From an uncultured Alphaproteobacteria bacterium (GTDB taxonomy: Bacteria; Pseudomonadota; Alphaproteobacteria; HIMB59), in the NCBI GenBank assembly GCA_902575725.1, contig CACGSS010000007.1, positions 1 through 25,620 on the forward strand: DNA of 25,620 nt. Reading direction: 5' to 3'. The position numbers and the translations under genes were made by a program. How positions within the stretch are numbered: position 1 is the stretch's first letter; every line of letters starts with the position of its first letter. Shown here piece after piece: positions 1 to 7,877 of this stretch. The notes under the pieces were generated by a model. That model searched no databases. It was not told where the DNA came from and saw only the letters and a list, made by a program, of their open reading frames with translations.

Positions 1-1215
1 GCAGATGTAAGTGTAGTTCAAAAAGCCTTAGAGGAGCAAGATACAAAACCAGTTATACCAAATTACATTAGCTATGACGATTATGTAAAAAATGGTGGAT
101 ATAAAATTCTAAAAGATTGTATAGAAAATAAAAAAGACCCAATGAAGCTCATAGAAGAAATGGAGCAATCAGGTTTGAGAGGTCTTGGTGGTGCAGGATT
201 TCCAACTGGCAGAAAATGGAGATTTGTTAGAGCAGAAAATAAACCCAGACTAATGGCAATTAATGGTGATGAGGGTGAACCAGGAACATTTAAAGACTAT
301 CATTATCTTACAGGAGATCCTCATAGATTCCTTGAGGGGATGTTAATAGCTGCATGGGTAGTTGAGGCAACAGATGTATATATATACATGCGAGATGAGT
401 ACCCTGACGTAATAAAGTTTTTAAAGAAAGAAATTAAAATTTTAGAAGAAAAAAATTTAAATATTAAAACAAGAATTCATTTTAGAAGAGGTGCTGGTGC
501 TTACATTTGTGGTGAAGAGTCATCAATGTTAGAAAGTTTAGAAGGTAAAAGAGGCTTACCTAGACATAAACCTCCATTCCCATCTCAAGTGGGACTGTTC
601 GGTAGACCAACACTAATTCACAATGTCGAAACAGTTTTTTGGGTAAGAGAGATTTTGGAAAAAGGTGCTGTCTGGTTCAGTAGTCATGGTCTCAATGGTA
701 GAAAAGGTCTAAGAACGTTCTCCGTATCGGGAAGAGTAAAAAACCCAGGTGTAAAGCTCGCTCCAGCAGGGATCACAATAAAACAACTTATTGACGAATA
801 TTGTGGTGGTATACAGGAGGGACATACATTTAAAGCATACCTACCTGGAGGAGCCTCTGGAGGAATACTTCCTGCAAAATTAGATAATATTCCCCTTGAT
901 TTCGACACGCTACAAGAGCATGGATGTTTTATTGGTTCAGCTGCTGTAGTCGTTTTATCTGACAAAGACAACATGAAAGATATTGCAAAAAATTTAATGT
1001 TCTTTTTTCATGATGAAAGTTGTGGTCAATGTACTCCTTGCAGAAATGGAACTGAAAAAGCTCTTAAACTTATGAACCAATCTTCTTGGGATGTAGACCT
1101 TTTAAAAGAATTATCATCGGCAATGATGGACGCCTCTATATGTGGTTTAGGACAAGCTGCCCCAAATCCAATGCTTTCTGTTATTAAACACTTCCCAGAG
1201 GAGGTAACCAACTAA
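1..1215 (+). CDS. fdsB: NAD-dependent formate dehydrogenase, beta (flavin/NAD-binding) subunit, 5' end missing
   Basis: The reading frame is open from base 1, so the gene begins upstream; 404 residues are present. The protein is NuoF-like: a glycine-rich FMN loop (GLRGLGGAGFPTGRKW, codons from about 172), an NADH-binding segment with CGEESSMLESLEGKRG (about 508-555), and a C-terminal 4Fe-4S motif CGQCTPC (Cys codons at 1021, 1030 and 1039) with the fourth Cys at 1141. In the FdsGBA family this subunit takes electrons from the molybdenum subunit through FeS centres to FMN and reduces NAD+ in the cytoplasm. Family members are about 500 residues, so roughly 100 N-terminal residues (thioredoxin-like domain) are missing. 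The first internal ATG at 142 is not the start, because homology extends upstream of it. Its stop overlaps the fdsA start by one base (TAATG). Assignment to FdsB rather than NuoF rests on the partner fdsA. Confidence 0.93.
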   Translation, partial: ADVSVVQKALEEQDTKPVIPNYISYDDYVKNGGYKILKDCIENKKDPMKLIEEMEQSGLRGLGGAGFPTGRKWRFVRAENKPRLMAINGDEGEPGTFKDYHYLTGDPHRFLEGMLIAAWVVEATDVYIYMRDEYPDVIKFLKKEIKILEEKNLNIKTRIHFRRGAGAYICGEESSMLESLEGKRGLPRHKPPFPSQVGLFGRPTLIHNVETVFWVREILEKGAVWFSSHGLNGRKGLRTFSVSGRVKNPGVKLAPAGITIKQLIDEYCGGIQEGHTFKAYLPGGASGGILPAKLDNIPLDFDTLQEHGCFIGSAAVVVLSDKDNMKDIAKNLMFFFHDESCGQCTPCRNGTEKALKLMNQSSWDVDLLKELSSAMMDASICGLGQAAPNPMLSVIKHFPEEVTN

Positions 1216-3977
1216 TGTCAGATAATATTAATTTTAAAATTGATGGTAACGAATATGTAGCCAACAAAGATGAGTCGATTTGGGATGTCGCAAAAAAAAA
1301 TAACATTGATATCCCTCATCTCTGTTACTCACCTGAGCCAGGTTACCGTGCAGATGGAAATTGTAGAGCCTGTATGGTTGAAATTAAAGGGGAGAGAACT
1401 CTTGCAGCTTCGTGTATTCGTAAACCTACTGAAGGCATGGAGGTTACAGTTAACTCCACTAGAGCAGAAAAATCTCGTTCTATGGTTTTTGAACTTCTTG
1501 TGTCTGATCAACCAGAAAAAAATAATTCTCCTGACCCTGAGTCAAAGTTTTGGAATTGGTCTGAAAAATTAGGTGTTAGTGATAGTCGTTTCCCAAGTAA
1601 AGATAAAATAGAGTTAGACAGATCTCATAAAGCGATGAGTGTTAATTTAGATGCATGTATAAATTGTAATTTATGTGTTAGAGCTTGCCGTGAAGTACAA
1701 GTAAACGACGTAATTGGAATGGCCTACAGAGGATCAACAGCGAAGGTAATATTTGATTTAGATGACCCAATGGGTAATAGCACTTGTGTTGCTTGTGGAG
1801 AATGTGTCCAAGCTTGTCCAACAGGAGCATTAATGGAGTCCTCCTTAGTTGATAATGAGGGGAAAAGAGAGTCCTATTCAGATAAAGTAGTAGAGAGTGT
1901 TTGTCCTTATTGTGGTGTAGGATGTCAAACTGAAGTACACGTAAAAGACGATAAAATATTGTACGTTGATGGTAAAAACGGACCTGCCAATGAAAATAGA
2001 TTATGTGTAAAGGGTAGATTTGGTTTTGATTATATCAATCATGATGGAAGGCTTACTAAACCTTTAGTTAGAAAACCTGGTGTTGAAAAAGATCCAAATC
2101 TTGAGATTAAAGATGCTGATATCTATGATTATTTTGAAGAGACTTCTTGGGAAGACGCAATTGAAAGAGCTTCATCTGGTCTTATAAATTTAAAAGAGGA
2201 TCATGGACCAAAAAGTTTGGCAGGTTTTGGTTCAGCTAAGTGTTCTAATGAGGAAGCTTACTTATTTCAAAAATTGGTAAGAGTTGGTTTTGGTTCGAAT
2301 AACGTTGATCATTGTACTAGATTATGTCACGCATCCTCTGTTGCAGCACTCATGGAATGTGTAAACTCTGGAGCTGTATCAGCTCCTTTTATGTCAGCAT
2401 CTGATGCTGACTGTATCATTGTTATAGGTGCAAGGCCTACTGAAAACCATCCGGTTGCAGCAACATATCTAAAACGTGCAGCAAAAAGAGGATCCAAGTT
2501 AGTTGTTATGGATCCAAGAAAACAAGGTTTAACAAAACATGCCACTTATAACTTGCAATTTAAAGCGGGCACTGATGTTGCAATGCTCAACGCTCTTTTA
2601 TTCACCATTGTTGAAGAGAAACTTTATGATGAACAATATATTCAAGGACAAACAGAGGGATTCGAAAAATTACAGGAAGAGATAAAAGATTTTTCACCTG
2701 AAAAAATGGAAGCTATTTGTGGAATCAAAGCTCAAGAGTTACGAGAAGTTGCCAGACTTTATGCTAAATCAGAGAGATCCATTATCTTTTGGGGCATGGG
2801 AGTATCTCAACATGTGCATGGAACAGACAATGCTAGATGTCTAATTGCTTTGGCTTTAACCACAGGACAGATTGGAAGAGAAGGCACAGGTTTACACCCT
2901 CTGAGAGGACAAAATAATGTTCAAGGTGCATCTGATGCCGGATTAATTCCAATGGTCTTTCCTGATTACCAGTCAGTTGAAGATGGGAGTATCCATCATA
3001 AATATGAAAATTTTTGGAAGACAGGCCTTGATGATAAAAAAGGTTTAACTGTCGTTGAAGTTATTAACAAAATTTTAGAAGATGAAATTAAAGGTATGTA
3101 TATTATGGGCGAAAACCCTGCAATGTCAGATCCTGATCAAAATCATGCTAGAGCAGCATTAGCTAAATTAGAACATTTAGTTGTTCAAGACATTTTCATG
3201 ACTGAAACTGCCTGGCATGCAGATGTAATCTTACCTTCATCAGCCCATGCTGAAAAAACTGGAACTTATACAAATACTAACAGACAAGTTCAATTAGGTC
3301 GTCAAGCAGTTCCGCCTCCTGGTTCAGCGAGACAAGATTGGTGGATTACTCAAGCCATAGCCCAAGGTATGGGTTTAGATTGGAGTTATTTACATCCAAG
3401 AGATATTTTTAATGAGATGGCACAAGTAATGCCTTCTCTAAAAAATATCACTTATGAAAGACTAGAAAACGAAAACTCTGTTACATACCCATGTGATGAT
3501 CCAAACAAACCTGGAAATGAGATTATATTTAATGAAAACTTTCCAACTGCAAATGGAAGGGGGAAAATAGTCCCTGCTAAACTAATCCCTCCTGCAGAAC
3601 TCCCAGACGACGACTTTCCAATGATATTAACAACAGGAAGATTATTAGAACATTGGCACACCGGATCTATGACAAGAAGAGCAAATGTTTTGGATCATAT
3701 AGAACCTGAAGCAATAGTCAGCATGAATAGGTGGGACATGAAAAGGATGACAATTAATCCAGGAGATCAAGTTTTAGTTAAAACAAAAAGAGGATCGCTG
3801 GCTATTAAAGTTAGAAGTGACAGAGAAATTCCTGAGGGTATGGTTTTCATGCCATTTTGTTTTGCTGAGGCTGCTGCAAACGTACTTACAAACCCACAGT
3901 TAGATCCAATTGGTAAAATTCCTGAATTTAAGTTTAGCGCAGCAAGTGTTGAAAAAATTCAACCTTCAGTCAACTAA
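1215..3977 (+). CDS. fdsA: NAD-dependent formate dehydrogenase, alpha (molybdopterin, catalytic) subunit
   Basis: This 920-residue protein oxidises formate to CO2 at a bis-MGD molybdenum centre and passes electrons to FdsB. Domains in order: a 2Fe-2S ferredoxin domain (Cys37, 50, 53, 67); two 4Fe-4S ferredoxin motifs (Cys148/151/154/158 and Cys191/194/197/201), with His138 before them as a possible ligand of a further cluster; the 4Fe-4S site of the molybdopterin domain (Cys230/233/237/264); then the oxidoreductase and C-terminal molybdopterin-binding domains (about 230-920). The active-site motif DHCTRLCHASS places the catalytic residue at Cys371 (TGT, 2325-2327), so this is a cysteine, not a selenocysteine, enzyme. 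Length and motifs resemble Rhodobacter capsulatus FdsA (from memory). The start overlaps the fdsB stop. The 3' end overlaps the convergent gene by 8 nt, and fdsC/fdhD and fdsD do not follow. Confidence 0.95.
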   Translation: MSDNINFKIDGNEYVANKDESIWDVAKKNNIDIPHLCYSPEPGYRADGNCRACMVEIKGERTLAASCIRKPTEGMEVTVNSTRAEKSRSMVFELLVSDQPEKNNSPDPESKFWNWSEKLGVSDSRFPSKDKIELDRSHKAMSVNLDACINCNLCVRACREVQVNDVIGMAYRGSTAKVIFDLDDPMGNSTCVACGECVQACPTGALMESSLVDNEGKRESYSDKVVESVCPYCGVGCQTEVHVKDDKILYVDGKNGPANENRLCVKGRFGFDYINHDGRLTKPLVRKPGVEKDPNLEIKDADIYDYFEETSWEDAIERASSGLINLKEDHGPKSLAGFGSAKCSNEEAYLFQKLVRVGFGSNNVDHCTRLCHASSVAALMECVNSGAVSAPFMSASDADCIIVIGARPTENHPVAATYLKRAAKRGSKLVVMDPRKQGLTKHATYNLQFKAGTDVAMLNALLFTIVEEKLYDEQYIQGQTEGFEKLQEEIKDFSPEKMEAICGIKAQELREVARLYAKSERSIIFWGMGVSQHVHGTDNARCLIALALTTGQIGREGTGLHPLRGQNNVQGASDAGLIPMVFPDYQSVEDGSIHHKYENFWKTGLDDKKGLTVVEVINKILEDEIKGMYIMGENPAMSDPDQNHARAALAKLEHLVVQDIFMTETAWHADVILPSSAHAEKTGTYTNTNRQVQLGRQAVPPPGSARQDWWITQAIAQGMGLDWSYLHPRDIFNEMAQVMPSLKNITYERLENENSVTYPCDDPNKPGNEIIFNENFPTANGRGKIVPAKLIPPAELPDDDFPMILTTGRLLEHWHTGSMTRRANVLDHIEPEAIVSMNRWDMKRMTINPGDQVLVKTKRGSLAIKVRSDREIPEGMVFMPFCFAEAAANVLTNPQLDPIGKIPEFKFSAASVEKIQPSVN

Positions 3978-4506
3978 TTAAAATAATACTTATTATATTT
4001 TTGATCGGTATATCTTTTATGTAAACAATTAAACCTATAAGAACTATTATTAGAAAATTAATTGTCATTATAAAACGAAATAAATTAAAATTAGATCTAT
4101 TAAAATCACCATCATCTTCAAGAACTAGCAATGACTTGTTCTGTTTTATTGATGATTGATTTTCTAATTTATGAAAAATACTTAAATCCCCATCAAGTTT
4201 ATGATACATCGGTTTATGAACTTTATCGTAATTTGATTTACTGTTCAGTAATGTATCAATAGTATTAAGTTTCTTTTCTAAAGTTTCAATTTTTGATTTT
4301 AGCTCATCAAAATCAGATCTATTTTTTAAGTTACTTATCTTAATTTTAGGTGATGGTTGATCAACATTTGGATTATAGTCTTTATTTTCTAACTGATTTT
4401 TAATTTCAGCTAATGAGTCTAAAATTTTCTTTGACTTTTCTTCATTTATACTTGGTGTACTATTTTTTGAGGTATCTCTCCCAAATTGATCAATATCCGA
4501 AACCAT
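3970..4506 (-). CDS. unknown protein with coiled coil and C-terminal membrane segment
   Basis: I do not recognise this family. From the ATG at 4506 it is 178 residues: a polar, Lys/Asn/Ser-rich N-terminal region; a likely coiled coil at about 63-90 (DELKSKIETLEKKLNTIDTL); an acidic patch at 130-134; one clear hydrophobic membrane segment at about 143-163; and a second, shorter hydrophobic stretch at 166-178 ending at the C-terminus. There is no signal peptide, so a cytoplasmic N-terminus with a tail-type anchor is likely (inference). A TTG at 4533 would add nine residues, but it lies beside the putative tRNA-Thr terminator, so I chose the ATG; neither start has a clear ribosome binding site. 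It converges on fdsA with an 8-nt overlap and lies downstream of tRNA-Thr. An uninterrupted frame with a coherent domain pattern supports a real gene, but there is no evidence of function. Confidence 0.7.
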   Translation of the reverse strand: MVSDIDQFGRDTSKNSTPSINEEKSKKILDSLAEIKNQLENKDYNPNVDQPSPKIKISNLKNRSDFDELKSKIETLEKKLNTIDTLLNSKSNYDKVHKPMYHKLDGDLSIFHKLENQSSIKQNKSLLVLEDDGDFNRSNFNLFRFIMTINFLIIVLIGLIVYIKDIPIKNIISIILIS

Positions 4507-4530
4507 AGATTTTAAGCTTAATGTAAGTAT

Positions 4531-4581
4531 CAAAAATAATCAATTGTATGTGTTTAAGGGTTTATTTTTTTCTACAATTGA

Positions 4582-4582
<1 letters not shown>
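4531..4582 (-). terminator. inverted repeat and U-tract after tRNA-Thr
   Basis: A perfect 10-bp inverted repeat, 4539-4548 with 4573-4582, begins at the last base of the tRNA-Thr CCA end. Its spacer is 24 nt, and on the minus strand it is followed by a T-rich run (TATTTTTG, 4538-4531). It could end the tRNA-Thr transcript before the unknown gene. The stem is AT-rich and the loop is long, so it would be a weak terminator. It may instead be a processing structure. Confidence 0.4.
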
Positions 4583-4657
<75 letters not shown>

Positions 4658-4664
4658 AATGTGT

Positions 4665-4697
4665 TATTGTTTATATTAAAATCTAGAATAAACAATA
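4665..4697. repeat. AT-only-stem inverted repeat between rlmB-like gene and tRNA-Thr
   Basis: A perfect 10-bp inverted repeat (TATTGTTTAT at 4665-4674, ATAAACAATA at 4688-4697) with a 13-nt spacer fills most of the 41-nt gap. It starts one base after the rlmB-like stop codon and ends 7 bp before the tRNA 5' end. It could be a weak terminator, an RNA processing signal or a protein-binding palindrome. Dyads arise easily by chance in such AT-rich sequence. Confidence 0.45.
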
Positions 4698-4698
4698 T

Positions 4699-5421
4699 TT
4701 AAAAAGTACTAATCTTGAAATGATATGCAGCAATTGCAAGAGAATTTGCTGCATTATAACTATCAATGCCATTTATATTTTCTTGAGGGATGCTTATCTT
4801 AAAGTCACTCTTGTTTAAAATATTTCTTCTTATCCCTTTTCCTTCATTTCCTACAATGATGACAGATTTATTATCAAAATTAAATTTTCTGTTCATCTTC
4901 TTACCACTCATATCAAGTGAATAAGTCCAATAACCACTTTTTTTTAAAACTTCTATTGTTCTGTTAATATTTTTGGAAACATGATATTTCAACGCTTCAA
5001 CGGCTCCAGACGAGGTTAACGACGTTACATCATTTATATCTGCCGAAGAATGCTCTGATAATAATAGACCATCAGCACCCGTTAATAGAGCTGTCCTTAT
5101 TATATTACCCAGGTTATTTTGGTCCGTAATCTGATCGGCGATAATAATAAGCGATTTTTTTGTATTTTTAATGATTTCCTCTAAATTAGAGGGTTTATAA
5201 TTTTCTCTTCGAATAACTATATCACTGATAAATCTATCATTTTTAATACCAAGTCTATTAAAATCGTTTTTCTTTAGTAACTTTGTCTTATTATTTAGTT
5301 TATTTTGATCTATTAATTTTGCAAAAGCCGCTTGTTTCTCAATATTAATGAAAATTTCAATAATTTTGTCAGGATTGTGCAAAATACAACTCGTGCAAGA
5401 ATTAGTACCTGAAATAAGCAT
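4699..5421 (-). CDS. rlmB: TrmH/SpoU-family RNA 2'-O-methyltransferase, RlmB-like
   Basis: This 240-residue protein has the three SPOUT motifs: motif 1 around residues 103-110 (NNLGNIIRTA), motif 2 at 190-196 (VGNEGKG) and motif 3 at 211-231 (IP...SYNAANSLA). These form the trefoil-knot SAM site and the catalytic Asn/Arg/Ser set of the family. A short N-terminal substrate-binding domain (about 1-75) fits the RlmB/TrmH subgroup, which methylates a guanosine ribose in the 23S rRNA peptidyl-transferase region; the exact substrate cannot be read from sequence. The start ATG (5421) follows the divergent 86-nt spacer shared with tRNA-Tyr and has no obvious Shine-Dalgarno. The N-terminal GxHAV-like signature reads GTNSC. 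Motif 3 has SYN where most relatives have SLN. Its position beside tRNA and ribosomal genes fits an rRNA-modification role. Confidence 0.85.
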   Translation of the reverse strand: MLISGTNSCTSCILHNPDKIIEIFINIEKQAAFAKLIDQNKLNNKTKLLKKNDFNRLGIKNDRFISDIVIRRENYKPSNLEEIIKNTKKSLIIIADQITDQNNLGNIIRTALLTGADGLLLSEHSSADINDVTSLTSSGAVEALKYHVSKNINRTIEVLKKSGYWTYSLDMSGKKMNRKFNFDNKSVIIVGNEGKGIRRNILNKSDFKISIPQENINGIDSYNAANSLAIAAYHFKISTF

Positions 5422-5455
5422 TGTTTTAAATAACAGTAAAAATTAAGGAAGTCTA

Positions 5456-5483
5456 TTGACTTTCAAAGACAATTATCTATTAA
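5456..5483 (+). promoter_or_regulatory. probable sigma70-type promoter of the tRNA-Tyr/tRNA-Gly/tuf unit
   Basis: TTGACT at 5456-5461 and TATTAA at 5478-5483 are separated by 16 nt. Transcription would start near 5490, about 18 nt before tRNA-Tyr. The -35 box overlaps a small dyad (AAGTC 5449-5453, GACTT 5458-5462). It is the best match in the divergent spacer between the rlmB-like gene and tRNA-Tyr and would be the main entry to the whole ribosomal cluster. Matches to AT-rich consensus boxes are common by chance in this genome. Confidence 0.45.
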
Positions 5484-5507
5484 TCAACACCTGTTTTTAT
5501 ACTATTT

Positions 5508-5593
5508 GGAGGGATGGCCGAGTGGTTAAAGGCGGCAGACTGTAAATCTGTTCACGCAAGTGTACGTAGGTTCGAATCCTACTCCCTCCACCA
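5508..5593 (+). tRNA. tRNA-Tyr(GTA)
   Basis: An 86-nt class II tRNA with a long variable arm (CAC/GTG hairpin). The acceptor stem GGAGGGA/TCCCTCC is perfect, the anticodon loop is CTGTAAA (GTA at 5542-5544), the T arm is GTAGG-TTCGAAT-CCTAC, the discriminator is A, and CCA is encoded at 5591-5593. The only irregularity is a G-U pair closing the anticodon stem. It is the first gene of the tRNA-tuf unit. Confidence 0.97.
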
Positions 5594-5697
5594 CTTTTTT
5601 CACTTTTCTTATTGAATTTTAAAGAAAAATTAGTAGTTTATCGGAACTCACAAGGATTTGATTTTGTGGATGTTTTGAAGTGGTTACCCGCTAAAGT
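5594..5697 (+). other. 104-nt spacer between tRNA-Tyr and tRNA-Gly with a GC-rich hairpin at its end
   Basis: This is unusually long for the cluster. It begins with a T-rich run and holds a weak dyad (CACAA 5649-5653, TTGTG 5664-5668). At its end ACCCGC (5686-5691) is complementary to GCGGGT (5698-5703), the first six bases of tRNA-Gly, across a 6-nt loop. I see no coding sequence. It may be a spacer left by a lost tRNA (E. coli has four tRNAs here) or a regulatory leader. Confidence 0.5.
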
Positions 5698-5771
5698 GCG
5701 GGTGTAGCTTAATGGTAAAGCTCCAGCCTTCCAAGCTGGCTACGAGGGTTCGATTCCCTTCACCCGCTCCA
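5698..5771 (+). tRNA. tRNA-Gly(TCC)
   Basis: A 74-nt cloverleaf: acceptor GCGGGTG/CACCCGC, anticodon stem CCAGC/GCTGG around loop CTTCCAA (anticodon TCC at 5730-5732), T loop TTCGATT, discriminator T, and encoded CCA at 5769-5771. It lies 52 nt upstream of the tuf start, as in the E. coli tufB operon, and is probably cut from the same transcript. Its 5' acceptor strand can also pair with bases 5686-5691 just upstream. Confidence 0.97.
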
Positions 5772-5823
5772 AGTACATTGAAAAAATTAAGTAATAGATA
5801 TTAAAAAGAGGTAACAACTTAAA

Positions 5824-7014
5824 ATGACTAAAGAAAAATTTGACAGATCGAAAGAACACGTCAACATCGGAACTATCGGTCACGTCGACCATGGTAAAAC
5901 TACACTTACTGCAGCTATAACAAAAGTTTTGGCAGAAAAAGGTGGTGCAGAGTTTACAGCGTATGATGAAATTGATAAAGCACCTGAAGAAAAAGAGAGA
6001 GGTATAACAATTTCAACAGCGCACGTCGAGTATTCAACTGATAAAAGACACTATGCTCACGTTGACTGTCCAGGTCACGCAGACTACGTAAAAAATATGA
6101 TTACAGGTGCTGCTCAGATGGATGGAGGTATTTTAGTTGTTAACGCAGCTGATGGTCCAATGCCACAAACTCGTGAACACATTCTTTTAGCTAGACAGGT
6201 TGGTGTACCAGCACTAGTTGTTTACTTAAATAAAGTTGATCAAGTTGATGATCAAGAATTATTAGAGCTTGTAGAAGTTGAAATAAGAGAGCTACTATCA
6301 AAATATGATTTCCCTGGTGATGATATTCCAATCGTTAAAGGATCAGCACTCGCTGCAGTAGAAGACAGAGATGAAAACATTGGTAAAAATTCAATTATTG
6401 AATTAATGTCAAAAATTGATGAGTATATTCCTGCTCCTACAAGAGAACTAGATAAACCTTTCTTAATGCCAGTTGAAGATGTCTTTTCTATTTCTGGAAG
6501 AGGTACTGTTGTTACTGGAAGAGTCGAACAAGGTGTAATTAAACCAGGTGAAGAAATTGAAATTATCGGATTAAAAGATACAACCAAAACAACTTGTACC
6601 GGAGTTGAGATGTTTAGAAAACTATTAGACTCAGGTGAAGCTGGAGATAATATTGGTGCTCTTCTTCGTGGAACTAAAAAGGAAGAGGTTGAAAGAGGCC
6701 AAGTTTTGGCAGCTCCTGGTAGTATTAAACCACACAAAAAATTTAAAGCAGAGATTTACGCTTTAAGCAAAGAAGAAGGTGGAAGACACACTCCTTTCTT
6801 TGCAAATTACAGACCTCAGTTTTATTTTAGAACCACTGATGTTACCGGTTCCATTAAATTACCTGAAGGTACTGAAATGGTAATGCCTGGAGATAATATT
6901 ACACTTGAAGTTGAGTTACTTGCTCCTATCGCAATGAATAACAATTTACGTTTTGCTATTCGTGAAGGCGGTAGAACTGTTGGCTCAGGAGTTGTTTCAG
7001 AGATTATCGAATAA
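5824..7014 (+). CDS. tuf: translation elongation factor Tu
   Basis: EF-Tu is a GTPase that carries aminoacyl-tRNA to the ribosomal A site. The 396 residues are full length. G1 is GHVDHGKT at 19-26, the switch II motif DCPGH at 81-85, NKVD at 136-139 and SAL at 174-176, followed by beta-barrel domains 2 and 3 ending in the usual GSGVVSEI. A Shine-Dalgarno AGAGGT lies at 5807-5812, 11 nt before the ATG. The gene sits between tRNA-Gly and tRNA-Trp, the tufB-type position. No second tuf occurs between fusA and rpsJ, so this may be the only copy. Codons are clean and the sequence is highly conserved, as expected for a highly expressed gene. Confidence 0.99.
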   Translation: MTKEKFDRSKEHVNIGTIGHVDHGKTTLTAAITKVLAEKGGAEFTAYDEIDKAPEEKERGITISTAHVEYSTDKRHYAHVDCPGHADYVKNMITGAAQMDGGILVVNAADGPMPQTREHILLARQVGVPALVVYLNKVDQVDDQELLELVEVEIRELLSKYDFPGDDIPIVKGSALAAVEDRDENIGKNSIIELMSKIDEYIPAPTRELDKPFLMPVEDVFSISGRGTVVTGRVEQGVIKPGEEIEIIGLKDTTKTTCTGVEMFRKLLDSGEAGDNIGALLRGTKKEEVERGQVLAAPGSIKPHKKFKAEIYALSKEEGGRHTPFFANYRPQFYFRTTDVTGSIKLPEGTEMVMPGDNITLEVELLAPIAMNNNLRFAIREGGRTVGSGVVSEIIE

Positions 7015-7043
7015 AAATATTCTCTGCAGTAATACTAATATGA

Positions 7044-7119
7044 AGGAGTGTAGCTCAACTGGTAGAGCGCCGGTCTCCAAAACCGGAGGTTGCGGGTTCG
7101 ATGCCTGCCACTCCTGCCA
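7044..7119 (+). tRNA. tRNA-Trp(CCA)
   Basis: A 76-nt cloverleaf: acceptor AGGAGTG/CACTCCT, D arm GCTC/GAGC, anticodon stem CCGGT/ACCGG around loop CTCCAAA (anticodon CCA at 7077-7079), T arm GCGGG-TTCGATG-CCTGC, discriminator G as expected for tryptophan, and encoded CCA at 7117-7119. It lies 29 nt after tuf and only 18 nt before secE, so it must be cut out of a message that includes both unless it has its own start. A tRNA-Trp before secE is a common arrangement. Confidence 0.97.
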
Positions 7120-7137
7120 AAATTATATATAAAAAAT

Positions 7138-7323
7138 ATGAAATTTAATCCTGCTAAATATTTAAGAGAAGTTCGACAGGAGGTATCTAAAGTTACCTGG
7201 CCCTCCAAGAGAGAAACTTTTACATCAGCAGGTATAGTTTTGGTTGTGATTAGTATTGCTGCAATTATTTTAATGCTCTTAGACCAATTTTTTTCTTTTA
7301 TTGTGAGAATAGTTCTAGGATAA
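7138..7323 (+). CDS. secE: preprotein translocase subunit SecE
   Basis: SecE is the small inner-membrane subunit that clamps SecY in the SecYEG channel. From the ATG at 7138 it has 61 residues: a conserved amphipathic helix with EVSKVTWPSK at 15-24, then one membrane helix at about 31-49 and a short C-terminal hydrophobic segment. This is the minimal single-helix form typical outside the gammaproteobacteria. The frame is open further upstream, into tRNA-Trp, but family length and the tRNA boundary fix the start at 7138. There is no obvious Shine-Dalgarno. The secE-nusG pair is nearly universal; the gap to nusG is 4 nt. Confidence 0.96.
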   Translation: MKFNPAKYLREVRQEVSKVTWPSKRETFTSAGIVLVVISIAAIILMLLDQFFSFIVRIVLG

Positions 7324-7327
7324 CTTA

Positions 7328-7873
7328 ATGGTTGAAAATGCAGATACATCAAAGTGGTATGTTGTACACTGCCACTCTGGCTTTGAGAAAAAAGTTGCAG
7401 ACTCAATTTTAGATGAGGCAAAAAAAGTTAATTTAGAAGACTTGATTTCTGAAGTATCTGTTCCTACTCAAGCAGTAGTTGAGGTAAGAAGGGGTGTTAG
7501 AGTTAACTCTGAAAAAAAATTTTTTCCAGGGTATGTTTTAATCAAGATGATAATGAACGATGACACTTGGCATTTAGTCAGAGATATACCAAAAGTTTCA
7601 AATTTTCTTGGCACAAAAGATAAGCCGATTGCTATATCTGAACGAGAGGTATCTAAATTATTACAAGACATTACTGAGGGTGTTGATAATCCTAAACCTA
7701 AGTTTGAGTATGAAGTTGGTGAACAGATTAAGGTGTCTGATGGTCCATTTGCTTCATTTAGTGGTATTATAGAAGAGGTTGACAGTTCAAGACAAAAGCT
7801 TAAAGTGTCCGTTTCAATTTTTGGGAGACCGACACCTTTAGAACTAGATTATTCACAAGTGGTTAAGGGCTAA
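7328..7873 (+). CDS. nusG: transcription termination/antitermination factor NusG
   Basis: NusG binds RNA polymerase, suppresses pausing, and links transcription to Rho or to the ribosome. The 181 residues comprise the NGN domain (about 8-118; [10 protein letters not shown] at 66-75) and a C-terminal KOW domain (about 127-181; GPFASFSG at 139-146, [11 protein letters not shown] at 163-173). Length is normal. AGGA at 7317-7320, inside the end of secE, is a good Shine-Dalgarno 7 nt before the ATG. rplK follows after 4 nt, so the 3' end of nusG would have to hold any L1-binding regulatory site for the L11 operon; I did not identify one. Confidence 0.97.
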   Translation: MVENADTSKWYVVHCHSGFEKKVADSILDEAKKVNLEDLISEVSVPTQAVVEVRRGVRVNSEKKFFPGYVLIKMIMNDDTWHLVRDIPKVSNFLGTKDKPIAISEREVSKLLQDITEGVDNPKPKFEYEVGEQIKVSDGPFASFSGIIEEVDSSRQKLKVSVSIFGRPTPLELDYSQVVKG

Positions 7874-7877
7874 TAGC

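Noticed and set aside
684..974. Open reading frames antisense to fdsB, fdsA, tuf, rpoB, rpoC, rplL and other genes
   Set aside because: They lie wholly inside strongly conserved genes on the other strand, have no recognisable domains or start signals, and are expected shadows of the real codons.
1270..1572. Alternative-frame + strand ORF inside fdsA
   Set aside because: The fdsA frame here encodes the conserved 2Fe-2S domain; the alternative frame shows no domain.
2313..2327. Selenocysteine formate dehydrogenase
   Set aside because: The active-site position is a TGT cysteine codon (2325-2327); there is no in-frame TGA and no need for a SECIS element.
4507..4533. TTG at 4533 as start of the unknown minus-strand gene
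   Set aside because: It sits at the U-tract of the putative tRNA-Thr terminator and has no ribosome binding site; the ATG at 4506 is simpler. The choice is not certain.
5778..5804. TTGAAA / TATTAA as a separate tuf promoter
   Set aside because: The spacer is only 15 nt, and the predicted start (about 5811) would fall inside the AGAGGT Shine-Dalgarno at 5807-5812, removing it from the message.
7090..7137. Longer secE starting inside tRNA-Trp
   Set aside because: The added residues would be encoded by the tRNA and do not resemble SecE; the ATG at 7138 gives the usual length.
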